DNA of 55,962 nucleotides from an uncultured Spirochaetales bacterium (GTDB lineage: Bacteria > Spirochaetota > Spirochaetia > Sphaerochaetales > Sphaerochaetaceae): contig CASFDA010000011.1 of assembly GCA_949293335.1 (NCBI GenBank), positions 1 through 55,962 on the forward strand. The letters are read 5' to 3'. This document shows, piece after piece, positions 26,713 through 35,429 of the stretch. The notes beneath the pieces are model-generated. The model saw only the letters and a list, made by a program, of their open reading frames with translations. It had not been told where the DNA came from and ran no database searches. Position 1 is the first letter of the stretch. Each line of letters opens with the position of its first letter. The position numbers and the translations under genes were made by a program.

Positions 26713-28797
26713 ATGAATAAAAGAGAAGTACGTCAGCTTGTCGATAAACTTCTGGAATACCAGAAGGCATACTACGTGGATGCGCATCCTCTCGTATCTG
26801 ATCTGGAATATGACAGGCTCTTCGATGAGCTTAAAAGGATAGAAAAGAGCGATCCTTCCCTCGTTTTCCCAGATAGCCCGACACTCAGGGTCGGAAGTGA
26901 CCTTTCAAATGATTTTCCTGAAGTGAGGCATACCATTCCTGTCCTCTCTCTCGATAAGGCATACAAGGCTGATGAGGTCCTTTCGTTCTTCGACAAGAAC
27001 ATAAAGAAGGAAAACAACCTACTTTCGTTCGTCGCGGAGGAAAAGATCGATGGGATCTCGATGGTCCTGTATTATGAGAATGGCCTCTTGGTACGTGCGG
27101 TCACCAGGGGAAACGGAGAGGTCGGTAACGATGTGACCAGCAATGTGCGTACAATCGGATCGGTTCCTTTGAGGCTCAGCGAGGATATCTCCATTGCAGT
27201 GAGGGGGGAAGTCTTCATCAGGAAAGAAGACTTCATCAGGATCAACAAGAATCTTCCAGAGGAGGAAAAGAGTGCAAATGCCCGCAATCTTGCTGCAGGC
27301 ACGATACGAAGGCAGAAGAGTGAGGAGGCAAAGCTCGTCCCGCTCGATATCTTCTGTTACGAGGGGTTCTGGCAAAATGAAGACGAGGGGCTATCAGATC
27401 ACCTGCATATTCTGAAGAAACTCAAGGATCTTGGCTTCAAGGTAGATCCTGACTTAGCTTTCTTTGCCTCTACACGGGAAAAGGCAGAGAACATGCTTTC
27501 TGAAGTGGGTTTATCGGGGGATGCATATTCATTTGACGATATGGAGACCTACATCAGGAAGAAGACGGAAGAGAGGAAGGATCTTGAGTATGAGATCGAT
27601 GGCCTTGTCTTCAAAATCAATGAAATTGCAGTCCGCAATCGCCTTGGCTACACAGAACATCATCCCAGGTGGGCAATTGCCTACAAGTTCGAATCTCCGG
27701 AGGCGGTCACGAAACTTCTTGGAATAACAGTTCAGGTTGGCAGGACAGGAAGGATTACCCCTGTTGCGGAACTTCAGCCAGTGTTCCTTGCTGGAACTAC
27801 GATAAAGAGGGCAACGCTTCACAATCAGGAGTATATCGATTCTCTGGAGCTGGCTCTTGGGGATACTGTCTCTATTGTCAGGAGAGGGGATGTCATTCCT
27901 CAGGTCGAAGATGTGATAGAGAAGAATGAACTTGGAAACAATACATACAAGATACAGCACACTTGTCCCTCGTGTTCTTCTCAGCTGAAAGAGGAGGGGG
28001 CACATCTGTTCTGCCCGAACAGAGATTGCCCGGATCAGGTTGTCGGCCGTCTCGTTTTCTTCTCGTCGAGAACTCAGATGGATATCGAGACGCTGGGGCC
28101 AAAGACAATCAGGGAACTCTATGAGAGGGGAATGCTCAGGGAAATCCCAGACATCTACGAAGCCAGGTATGAGACGCTCATCGGAGAACCCGGATATGGA
28201 GAAAAGACAGTCAGCGCGATAATAAAGGGAGTGGAGGAATCGAAAAACAGGCCGTTCAAAGTGCTTTTATCCTCGATAGGCATAAACGATATTGGAAAGA
28301 TGGCCTCATCCTGTTTGGTTGAAGCTGGTTTTGATTCCTTTGAGAAACTTAAAAGCGCGACAAAGGAGGATCTGCTGAAGGCAAAGGCCATAGGGGAACA
28401 GAGTGCAAACAGGATAATCTCGTTCTTCAGCGATGCTAAGGTTCTTGAAATGATCGACAAGCTTGAAGCGTTGGGCCTCCATACATCAAGTGAGATGGAT
28501 CAGGAGGAGAAGATCATTCCCGATGAGAACTTCAAAGATACACTCTGGTGTGTCTCAGGGTCATTCGAACATTTCAATCCACGGACCAAGGCTCTTGAGG
28601 AGATAGAGAGAAGGGGAGGCCGCACAGGATCATCTGTGACAGGAAAGACCACGCACCTTCTTCTGGGCACAGGAGGGGGATCCAAGAAAGAGACAGCACT
28701 CCGCCTGGGTGTGAAAATAGTAAGCGAGGAGGAGTTTCTTGCTCTTCTGGGCATGAAAAATGAAGAGAAAAAGGAAGGACAATTATCCCTCTTCTGA
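26713..28797 (+). CDS. ligA: NAD-dependent DNA ligase
   Basis: A complete 694-residue LigA. The Ia domain begins with YYVDAHPLVSDLEYD. The adenylation motif KIDG puts the nucleophile at K111. The OB fold follows with RTGRITPVAELQP. The zinc finger is CPSC...FCPNRDC, followed by helix-hairpin-helix repeats and a C-terminal BRCT domain (WCVSGSFEHFNPR). It seals nicks in replication and repair. It diverges from the xanthine-dehydrogenase-like operon across 84 bases; weak GGTAAGG-type ribosome site upstream. Confidence 0.96.
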   Translation: MNKREVRQLVDKLLEYQKAYYVDAHPLVSDLEYDRLFDELKRIEKSDPSLVFPDSPTLRVGSDLSNDFPEVRHTIPVLSLDKAYKADEVLSFFDKNIKKENNLLSFVAEEKIDGISMVLYYENGLLVRAVTRGNGEVGNDVTSNVRTIGSVPLRLSEDISIAVRGEVFIRKEDFIRINKNLPEEEKSANARNLAAGTIRRQKSEEAKLVPLDIFCYEGFWQNEDEGLSDHLHILKKLKDLGFKVDPDLAFFASTREKAENMLSEVGLSGDAYSFDDMETYIRKKTEERKDLEYEIDGLVFKINEIAVRNRLGYTEHHPRWAIAYKFESPEAVTKLLGITVQVGRTGRITPVAELQPVFLAGTTIKRATLHNQEYIDSLELALGDTVSIVRRGDVIPQVEDVIEKNELGNNTYKIQHTCPSCSSQLKEEGAHLFCPNRDCPDQVVGRLVFFSSRTQMDIETLGPKTIRELYERGMLREIPDIYEARYETLIGEPGYGEKTVSAIIKGVEESKNRPFKVLLSSIGINDIGKMASSCLVEAGFDSFEKLKSATKEDLLKAKAIGEQSANRIISFFSDAKVLEMIDKLEALGLHTSSEMDQEEKIIPDENFKDTLWCVSGSFEHFNPRTKALEEIERRGGRTGSSVTGKTTHLLLGTGGGSKKETALRLGVKIVSEEEFLALLGMKNEEKKEGQLSLF

Positions 28798-28845
28798 AGA
28801 AAAGGTGTTTTGTGTATCCTTTAGTCGTAATTGTGGAGGAAAGTA

Positions 28846-30141
28846 GTGAACGAACTCGCGCTTGAACTCAATGATGTGCTCCGGTCTTCCGCCTGTTATT
28901 CATTCCTCTCTGAGGAAGGAAAGCGGATGTATTTTCCGAAAGGTATAGTTGCCCAGTCTGCTGAGGCAGGGGAGAAGGCAAAGCTATATAATGCGACAGT
29001 AGGGCTTGCCACAAAGAATGGAGAGCCGATCCACCTCAGCGATATCATGTCTCAGTACAAGGATGGAATTTTCCAGCCTAAAGATATTTTCTCTTACGCT
29101 CCAGGGGGTGGAGACAAAAAACTCAGAGCTATCTGGAAGAGGGAGATGATCAAGAAGAATCCGACACTTGAGGGAAAGAAGTTCGGTGAGCCGCTGGTTC
29201 TCGGTGGCCTTACTCATGCAATAAATGTAGCATCACTTCTTTTCGTGCCATACGGTTCAGATGTAGTCTGCCCGGATCTTTTCTGGGATAACTATGAACT
29301 TATCCTGAAAGATCTGAGGGGAGCTAATATGATCCTCTTCCCGTTCTTCACAGACGATGGCCATTTCAATACTGAAGGTATGAAAGAGGCTCTTCTGAAC
29401 TGTTCGGGAGATGCAAGGCTTATTCTTAATTTCCCGAACAATCCTACAGGTTACTCCCCTTCTGTGAAAGAAAAGGATGAGATTGTAGCCGCACTGAAAG
29501 AAGTTGCTTCCACCAAAAAGGTATTTGTCATTATTGATGATGCATATTTCGGTCTCTTCTTTGAAGCTGAGACGAACAAGGAATCCCTTTTTGCTGATCT
29601 TGTGGATCTGGATGAGAACATATTCGTCGCAAAGGGAGATGCCGCAACAAAGGAGGACATGGTCTGGGGCTTCAGGATAGGCTTCCTCACATTTGGAGGA
29701 AAAGGGCTTACAGATGATGTCTATGATGCGCTTTCCAAGAAAACACTCGGCGCAATCAGATGTACAGTCAGCAACTGTGACCGTCCGGGACAGAGCATGC
29801 TTTTGAAGGCGATAGAGGATGGAAAGAACTACCAGGAGGATAAAGATGACCTCTTCGAAGAGATGAAGGCGAGATATGAAATCCTCCGAGACTCTATCGA
29901 AAAACACAAAGGCGATACATGCCTCTCTCCATATCCTTTCAATTCAGGATATTTCATGGCTTTTTCAACAAATGGACATGACGCGGAGGAGCTGAGGAAG
30001 TATCTTTTGGATAAGTATCAGATTGGGGCTATCAATATTCTCGGCAGAACTTTGCGTCTTGCGTACTGTTCTGTAGAGAAGGAGAGCATTCCCGATCTTG
30101 TGGACCTTGTTTACAAGGCCGCTGGAGAGTTATGGAGCTGA
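28846..30141 (+). CDS. class I/II pyridoxal-phosphate aminotransferase
   Basis: This 431-residue protein is a fold-type I aminotransferase. NFPNNPTGY is the substrate/PLP-Asn motif, DDAYFGLFFE holds the PLP Asp/Tyr, and the catalytic Lys lies in GDAATKED ahead of WGFRIGF. The start is GTG 28846, placed five bases after GGAGGA (28835-28840); a TTG at 28831 lies before that site. Substrate is unknown. The ModE-like gene overlaps its end by 10 bases and the phosphofructokinase follows, making a three-gene operon. Confidence 0.87.
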   Translation: MNELALELNDVLRSSACYSFLSEEGKRMYFPKGIVAQSAEAGEKAKLYNATVGLATKNGEPIHLSDIMSQYKDGIFQPKDIFSYAPGGGDKKLRAIWKREMIKKNPTLEGKKFGEPLVLGGLTHAINVASLLFVPYGSDVVCPDLFWDNYELILKDLRGANMILFPFFTDDGHFNTEGMKEALLNCSGDARLILNFPNNPTGYSPSVKEKDEIVAALKEVASTKKVFVIIDDAYFGLFFEAETNKESLFADLVDLDENIFVAKGDAATKEDMVWGFRIGFLTFGGKGLTDDVYDALSKKTLGAIRCTVSNCDRPGQSMLLKAIEDGKNYQEDKDDLFEEMKARYEILRDSIEKHKGDTCLSPYPFNSGYFMAFSTNGHDAEELRKYLLDKYQIGAINILGRTLRLAYCSVEKESIPDLVDLVYKAAGELWS

Positions 30142-30509
30142 ACATCAAGATTTATCTTGCTGATGATGAAGGCGAGAAGTTCATGGGAATAGGTGTTCTC
30201 TGGCTGCTGGAGGAGATCGGAAAGGAAGGATCTCTCAAGAAGGCCAGTGAGAAGCTCTCTCTTTCGTATTCCAAGTCATATCACATGATCAAGAATGCAG
30301 AAGAGAAGCTCGGCATGATTCTTCTGGACAGAAAAAAGGGGGGTATAGAGCGTACGGGTGCGTCTCTGACCCCCTTTGCTTTGAAATTCATATCCCTCTA
30401 CAGGGATTTCCAGGGCAAGGTCAAGGAACTTGCAAAAGAACCGTATGAAGCGTTCTCCATGGACCTTGCAGCTTTGAAGGAGGAGTTTTCAGATGGAAAA
30501 ACAGTATGA
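30132..30509 (+). CDS. ModE-N-type winged-helix regulator
   Basis: A 125-residue protein resembling the N-terminal DNA-binding domain of ModE: a LysR-like winged helix with GVLWLLEEIGKEGSLKKASE and SYSKSYHMIKNAEEKLGMIL. It lacks the C-terminal molbindin domains that bind molybdate, so metal sensing is doubtful. It overlaps the aminotransferase by 10 bases and the phosphofructokinase by 17, and probably acts on its own operon. Target not known. Confidence 0.75.
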   Translation: MELNIKIYLADDEGEKFMGIGVLWLLEEIGKEGSLKKASEKLSLSYSKSYHMIKNAEEKLGMILLDRKKGGIERTGASLTPFALKFISLYRDFQGKVKELAKEPYEAFSMDLAALKEEFSDGKTV

Positions 30510-31818
30510 TTTTGAAATTGAGACGCTGGGAGAATGCAAGAGGTCCAGCCCTATTATCATGAGCTCAAGACGGGGCGACGGGATATCTGATTATGTTTCA
30601 GACAATGACCGGATCCTCTATGACATAGACACGATGGAGGTTGGCGGCAAGACTGTACCTGTGCATGCGGATGCTGTCCAGCTTGCAGGTCCAAGGGAAC
30701 ATATCTATTTCAATCCAAGCCATGTTCATGCGGCAATCTGCACATGCGGAGGTATTTGCCCAGGGCTGAACAATGTCATCAGAGCTGTCGTGAGATGTTT
30801 CTGGTATCGTTACGGGGTACGCCGGATCTCTGGTATCCAGTATGGCTATCTGGGACTTCTGGAGAACTCTCCGTGGCCGATAATCCCTCTGGATCCAGAT
30901 GTGGTCGATGATATTCAGGAGAAGGGTGGTACTATCCTTGGTTCAGCCAGAGGGGGTGGTAAACAGGTTGAGGAGATCGTCGATTCCCTTGAGAGGATGA
31001 ATATAAACATCCTGATCACGATAGGAGGAGATGGAACACTCCGTGGCGCGTATGACATCGGAGAGGAAATCAAGAGAAGAGGCCTCAAAATCGCAGTTGT
31101 AGGAGTTCCTAAGACAATAGACAATGATCTTTCCTTCATTGATTCCTCTTTCGGTTTTGACACAGCGGTCACATCCGCAGTTCCTTCTGTCCGGGGTGCC
31201 CACGTGGAGGCGAAGAACAGTATCAACGGCATAGGATTGGTCAAGGTGATGGGAAGGGAGTCTGGATTCATAGCGGCTTCCACATCCTTGGCCCAGTCTG
31301 ACGTGAATTTCTGCCTTATTCCTGAATCTCCGTTTGATCTTGAAGGGCCGAATGGACTGCTTGAGAATCTCAGAAGGCGAATACTTGAACGAGGGCATGC
31401 TGTCATACTGGTAGCAGAGGGTGCAGGACAGGATCTTGTTCCGCCTACAGGGGAGACCGATGCTTCTGGAAACGTCAAGTTCCAGGATATCGGACTGTTC
31501 TTGAAGAAAAAGATTGCAGACTACTTCAGGGAACAGGGCATTCCTACTTCAATAAAGTATATAGATCCATCTTATATTATTCGCAGCGCACCGGCAGACA
31601 GCTATGATTCGATCTATTGTGCACGTCTCGGAGCACATGCTGTACACGCGGCGATGGCGGGAAAGACGCAGTGCATTGCAAGCAGGGTCAACAATCAGTT
31701 TGTGTATCTTCCAATCAAAGTGGCAGTATCCAAGAGAAGCCATGTCGATGTCGAAGGGTCCCTCTGGCGCGATGTACTTGAGAATACCAGACAGCCGTTC
31801 TCGATGAAGAATAATTGA
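30493..31818 (+). CDS. 6-phosphofructokinase, TP0108-like
   Basis: A 441-residue phosphofructokinase of the long bacterial/spirochaete group. It has TCGGICPGLNNVIRA (84-98), GGDGT (178-182) and PKTIDND (206-212). The residue pair that sets donor choice is Gly181 with Lys207. Gly at the first position marks an ATP-using enzyme; Lys at the second is the pyrophosphate-type residue. This mixed pair is known in ATP-dependent enzymes of this clade such as trypanosome PFK, so ATP is the expected donor. AAGGAGGAG precedes the start. A terminator follows at 31843. Confidence 0.88.
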   Translation: MEKQYDFEIETLGECKRSSPIIMSSRRGDGISDYVSDNDRILYDIDTMEVGGKTVPVHADAVQLAGPREHIYFNPSHVHAAICTCGGICPGLNNVIRAVVRCFWYRYGVRRISGIQYGYLGLLENSPWPIIPLDPDVVDDIQEKGGTILGSARGGGKQVEEIVDSLERMNINILITIGGDGTLRGAYDIGEEIKRRGLKIAVVGVPKTIDNDLSFIDSSFGFDTAVTSAVPSVRGAHVEAKNSINGIGLVKVMGRESGFIAASTSLAQSDVNFCLIPESPFDLEGPNGLLENLRRRILERGHAVILVAEGAGQDLVPPTGETDASGNVKFQDIGLFLKKKIADYFREQGIPTSIKYIDPSYIIRSAPADSYDSIYCARLGAHAVHAAMAGKTQCIASRVNNQFVYLPIKVAVSKRSHVDVEGSLWRDVLENTRQPFSMKNN

Positions 31819-31842
31819 AGATTGAGAAATCTGAATTGTGAT

Positions 31843-31871
31843 GGGAAGGTCAGATGCCTTCCCTTTTTTTT
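31843..31871 (+). terminator. rho-independent terminator after phosphofructokinase
   Basis: GGGAAGG (31843-31849), 7-base loop, CCTTCCC (31857-31863), then eight T. Confidence 0.9.
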
Positions 31872-32061
31872 GTGCGAAAAGTCAATGAATGAAGGGATTG
31901 CAGAATAGTGTCCGTTTCTATCAAATGTTACATGAATATGGAAACTCTATCTGATGGTCATCAGCGTTACATTGGTTTTGGATTTGTGTTACGGAAAAAC
32001 AGTCAAATAAATATTATCTTCCACTATTTTTCATAAGTCAAACAAAAAATAAAAAATTTTT
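31872..32061. other. AT-rich gene-free stretch
   Basis: No open frame of note. GTTAC occurs at 31927, 31966 and 31988, with GTTACAT at the first two. A strongly A/T-tracted segment (32040-32061) adjoins the small-RNA promoter and could act as an UP element. Confidence 0.4.
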
Positions 32062-32077
32062 TGAAAAGTACTTTTCA
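32062..32077. promoter_or_regulatory. perfect 16-bp palindrome over the -35 of the sRNA candidate
   Basis: TGAAAAGTACTTTTCA is a perfect inverted repeat. Its right edge TTTTCA (32072-32077) is also the candidate -35 box of the downstream RNA. This arrangement is typical of a repressor operator; the binding protein is unknown. Confidence 0.5.
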
Positions 32078-32100
32078 TAACCCTTTAAAACAGTTATATT
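32072..32100 (+). promoter_or_regulatory. candidate promoter of the sRNA
   Basis: TTTTCA (32072-32077), 17-base spacer, TATATT (32095-32100). Predicted start near 32107, exactly at the first base of the 5' hairpin. Confidence 0.5.
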
Positions 32101-32106
32101 ACAGGT

Positions 32107-32201
32107 GGAATCAAGGAAATCACATATCATTCCTGGTTCCCAAACCTCCTTTTGTTCCCCTCAAAGCGGTTTACCTCCTTTTGTCCGCTGAGGGGTTTTT
32201 T
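32107..32201 (+). ncRNA. candidate ~95-nt small RNA with two anti-Shine-Dalgarno motifs
   Basis: Three parts are visible. A 5' hairpin pairs 32107-32118 with 32130-32140 (one bulge, one G-U). A single-stranded linker holds ACCTCCTTTTGT at 32144-32155. A terminator hairpin pairs CCCCTCAAAGCGG (32157-32169) with CCGCTGAGGGG (32185-32195) and ends in six T; its 15-base loop holds a second ACCTCCTTTTGT (32173-32184). Both copies contain ACCTCCTTT, the 16S 3'-tail anti-Shine-Dalgarno sequence, and both are predicted unpaired. It is free-standing between two convergent genes. Known analogues are the C-rich-loop sRNAs such as RsaE/RoxS. Existence as RNA is inferred from promoter, structure and terminator. 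Confidence 0.6.
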
Positions 32202-32400
32202 ATTTATAATGAAATTTGAAATTGGATCGCTGATGATTTCCGCATATTTGCAGCAATTTTGATAGAAAGTAGGAGATGGACAGTTCCTTTGACCATAGAG
32301 AAATGTGTCAGCTTGATGATGGGCTTTTCATTTTTTGTGGCAAAGGAGGATATGTCATATCATGAAACAATGATGCTTTGATCGACTATTAGAAGATGAA
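32202..32400. other. gene-free stretch after the sRNA
   Basis: No protein gene is supported. AGGAGGATATG at 32345-32354 leads only into nine codons with poor spacing. Nothing else recognised. Confidence 0.4.
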
Positions 32401-32446
32401 ATCAGGCTACCTCTTCCGTTGATTTCCAGAGAGAAGATAGCCTGAT
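32401..32446 (-). terminator. possible terminator of the DUF1846-gdhA unit
   Basis: ATCAGGCTA (32401-32409) pairs with TAGCCTGAT (32438-32446) with an inner TCTTC/GAAGA helix, 31 bases past the DUF1846 stop. The U-tract is weak. Confidence 0.4.
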
Positions 32447-32476
32447 CATTTCAGCTTTGGGCCCGCCTCAATTACC

Positions 32477-33988
32477 TCATTTGTAACTGTTCCTGGCAGG
32501 GTACTGTGGATCTGTTGTCACATTTATGCCGAGTTTCCTCAGGCCATCCATATCGCCGGCAGATGGAACGTGCGTGAAGTGCACGTCGCATCCTCTCAGT
32601 TCCTTGAGCGCTTTTGTCGCTTCAGCCGCTTCTTCCTGGAGCGTTCCGCTGATTGATAGGGCGACCAGTATCTCGTCAACGTTGATCGACACACCCTTTC
32701 CTGAGAGGATGTCCCTTTTGAGGAATGTTATTCGTTCGATAACGTCCTTATGGATGAGATCGAGTTCTTTGTCATATCCAAGTATGGCCTTCAAGGCATT
32801 CAGGATCAGAGCAGAACCTGCATGCATCAGGTTTGAGTTATGGCTTGTCACTATGCGTCCGTCTGCAAGCTCGATTGCAGCTGCGCAGACTGTGCCATCG
32901 TCTTTCCCCTTGTGATTCCTGATCGCATCCTCAAGTGCTTTCCTTGCAGGAAGGACGGTGCTTCTCTCTTCTTCCTTCAGTCCTGCTTTGTCGAGAATGC
33001 CGACAGCTCTCTGATAGACTTCCTTCGAGCAGATTCCCATCAGATAGTCGAGCTTTGTATGGAAAACTCTTCTGATTATCTCCTCGTTCGCCGCTTTTCT
33101 GCACACTTCGTCATCGATGATTCCGAAACCACAGCGGTTTACTCCCATGTCGGTAGGGGATTTGTAGACACATTCCCCTGTGATTCTCTCGAGGATCCTC
33201 TTCAAAAGGGGATATGCCTCGAGGTCCCTGGAGTAATTTACTGCAATCTTCCCGTATGCATCGTGATGGAAGTAATCGATCATGTTCACATCACCGATGT
33301 CGACAGTCGCCGCTTCATATGCGATGTTCACAGGATGATTCAGCGGCAGGTTCCAGATAGGGAAGGTCTCGAGTTTTGAATAACTAGGTTTTTCCCCTCT
33401 CTTAGCCTCGTGGTACATCTGATTGAGACAGGTTGCAAGCTTCCCAGAGCCGGGGCCGGGTGCCGTGACAATGACTACGGGGGAGTCCACTTTGATGTAC
33501 GGGTTCTTGCCGTAACCTTCTTCTGAGACGATCACATCGATATCAGTGGGATAGCCCGGGGTTGCTGTATGTGTGTATACACTGATCCCCCTCTGTTCCA
33601 GCTTCCGCTTGAACTGTACAGCAGATACCTGGTTGGCGAATCGGGTTATGACCACCTTGTTGCAGGAAATGCCATAGTGGGCAAATTCATTGATCATTTT
33701 CAGGACATCGTCATCGTAGCTGATTCCGAAGTCACTTCTGATCTTCCTCTGCTCAATGTCGCCTGCGTAGATGCAGATGATGACATCCAGGTGCTCCTTG
33801 AGCGCCTGGAAGACTTTCATTTTGTTGTTCTCATCGAAGCCGGGAAGCACACGGGAGGCATGCTTGTCGTGCAGAAGCTTGCCTCCGCATTCTATGTATA
33901 GTCTTCCCGAGGAAGCATTCACCCTCTCGAGGATGAACTTGGTCTGCTCTTCGATGTATTTCTTGCTGTCAAAACCAACAGAATGCAT
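32477..33988 (-). CDS. DUF1846 (UPF0371) family protein
   Basis: A 503-residue soluble protein matching the DUF1846 family, recognisable from VGFDSKKYIEEQ, YIECGGKLLHDKHASRVLPGF, the P-loop-like TAPGPGSGKLATCL (near residue 175) and NHPVNIAYEAAT. Structures of the family exist but no function is established; the GPGSGK loop suggests nucleotide binding. Its start codon overlaps the gdhA stop by one base (TAATG), so the two are translationally coupled. Confidence 0.88.
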   Translation of the reverse strand: MHSVGFDSKKYIEEQTKFILERVNASSGRLYIECGGKLLHDKHASRVLPGFDENNKMKVFQALKEHLDVIICIYAGDIEQRKIRSDFGISYDDDVLKMINEFAHYGISCNKVVITRFANQVSAVQFKRKLEQRGISVYTHTATPGYPTDIDVIVSEEGYGKNPYIKVDSPVVIVTAPGPGSGKLATCLNQMYHEAKRGEKPSYSKLETFPIWNLPLNHPVNIAYEAATVDIGDVNMIDYFHHDAYGKIAVNYSRDLEAYPLLKRILERITGECVYKSPTDMGVNRCGFGIIDDEVCRKAANEEIIRRVFHTKLDYLMGICSKEVYQRAVGILDKAGLKEEERSTVLPARKALEDAIRNHKGKDDGTVCAAAIELADGRIVTSHNSNLMHAGSALILNALKAILGYDKELDLIHKDVIERITFLKRDILSGKGVSINVDEILVALSISGTLQEEAAEATKALKELRGCDVHFTHVPSAGDMDGLRKLGINVTTDPQYPARNSYK

Positions 33989-35346
33989 TATACGTAGCCT
34001 TGTGCGATCATGGCTCTTGCAACACGGATGAAGCTTGCAATGTTTGCGCCATCAATGAAATTGTCCTTTGTCGAATAGGTCTCTGCTGCTTCGCTGATGT
34101 TCTTGTAGATGTTGTGCATGATGTTCTTCAGCTCGCTGTCGACCTTTTCCCTTGTCCACTGCACACGCTGTGAGTTCTGGCTCATCTCGAGGCCGGAGAC
34201 AGCAACTCCTCCTGCATTCGCTGCTTTTGCAGGAGCAAGCAGCACGCCACTTGATGTGAGGATCGCTTCTGCTTCCTGGGAACAAGGCATATTTGCACCT
34301 TCTCCGACAAGCTTGATTCCATTTCTCACCAGATTGAGAGCATCTTCCTTGAGTATCTCGTTCTGTGTTGCGCACGGGAATGCATAGTCCGCCTTGATAT
34401 TCCAGATCGGATTTGGTTCAGAAGGATTTCTTGGAATGTAGGTGACACCCTTATATTTCTCTGCATATTCCTTGATCCTTCCCCTCTGGACGTTCTTGAG
34501 GACCATTATGTACTTCAGTTTCTCCCTGTCGATGCCATTCTCGTCGTAGATCATTCCTGAAGAATCAGAGAGAGTCACGACTTTTGCGCCAAGGTCAAGA
34601 AGTTTCTCGACTGTATACTGGGCGACGTTTCCACTTCCAGAGACCAGACATGTCTTTCCTTCGAGGGTCATCTTCCTGTCCTCGAGGATCGCATCAGAAA
34701 GATATACCAGGCCATAACCAGTTGCTTCAGGTCTGATCTGTGATCCTCCCCAGTCCAGTCCTTTTCCTGTCAGGACTCCTACGAACTTGTTCTGGATTCT
34801 CTTGTACTGTCCGAAAAGGAAGCCGATTTCCCTTCCTCCGACACCGATGTCCCCTGCAGGAACGTCAGTATCCTCTCCGATGTGTCTCTGGAGTTCAGTC
34901 ATGAATGACTGGCAGAACCTCATGACCTCAAGGTCGCTCTTGCCCTTCGGATTAAAGTCAGAACCTCCCTTTCCTCCTCCCATTGGAAGGCCTGTGAGGC
35001 AGTTCTTGAATACCTGCTCGAATGCGAGGAACTTCATGATGGAAAGGTTTACGGATGGGTGGAATCTCAATCCGCCTTTGTACGGGCCGAGGGCAGATGA
35101 CATCTCGACGCGGAAACCTCTGTTGATTTCAAGTTTTCCCTCATCATTTGTCCAAGGAACGCGGAACATGATCACTCTTTCTGGTTCGACCATTCGCTCA
35201 AGGACCTTGTGATAAGTGACATCGGGAAGTTCGTCGATGATTTTGTCTACAGAGAGAAGGAAGGTGTAGACCGCCTGCTGGAATTCCTTTTCATCAGGAT
35301 CTCTTTTCAGTACTCCCTGATAAATTTGTTCAGTCTGACTATTCAT
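33988..35346 (-). CDS. gdhA: second glutamate dehydrogenase
   Basis: A 452-residue paralogue of the enzyme at 6666-8003 with the same landmarks: GPYKGGLRFHPS, LPMGGGKGGSDF, PAGDIGVGGREIG, VSGSGNVAQYT and NAGGVAVSGLEMSQN. The start at 35346 is preferred to a further upstream ATG because CCAGGAGAAAACA stands immediately ahead. The Rossmann motif is GSGNVA here and GFGNVA in the first copy. Linked downstream by a one-base overlap to DUF1846. The two copies may differ in cofactor or direction. Confidence 0.95.
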   Translation of the reverse strand: MNSQTEQIYQGVLKRDPDEKEFQQAVYTFLLSVDKIIDELPDVTYHKVLERMVEPERVIMFRVPWTNDEGKLEINRGFRVEMSSALGPYKGGLRFHPSVNLSIMKFLAFEQVFKNCLTGLPMGGGKGGSDFNPKGKSDLEVMRFCQSFMTELQRHIGEDTDVPAGDIGVGGREIGFLFGQYKRIQNKFVGVLTGKGLDWGGSQIRPEATGYGLVYLSDAILEDRKMTLEGKTCLVSGSGNVAQYTVEKLLDLGAKVVTLSDSSGMIYDENGIDREKLKYIMVLKNVQRGRIKEYAEKYKGVTYIPRNPSEPNPIWNIKADYAFPCATQNEILKEDALNLVRNGIKLVGEGANMPCSQEAEAILTSSGVLLAPAKAANAGGVAVSGLEMSQNSQRVQWTREKVDSELKNIMHNIYKNISEAAETYSTKDNFIDGANIASFIRVARAMIAQGYV

Positions 35347-35387
35347 TGTTTTCTCCTGGTAAGAGTATTGCACTTGAAAGAGGTTTT

Positions 35388-35423
35388 TGAAAATACAAAA
35401 CAGGGGATGATTTCATCCCCTGT
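35388..35423 (-). terminator. rho-independent terminator of pgi
   Basis: On the minus strand ACAGGGGATG (35423-35414), loop AAAT, CATCCCCTGT (35409-35400), then TTTTGTATTT. A perfect 10-bp stem six bases past the pgi stop. Confidence 0.88.
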
Positions 35424-35429
35424 CGCAAA

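Noticed and set aside
32345-32381. AGGAGG followed by a nine-codon leader-peptide-like frame
   Set aside because: Spacing is only two bases, the frame is tiny, and no plus-strand gene follows.
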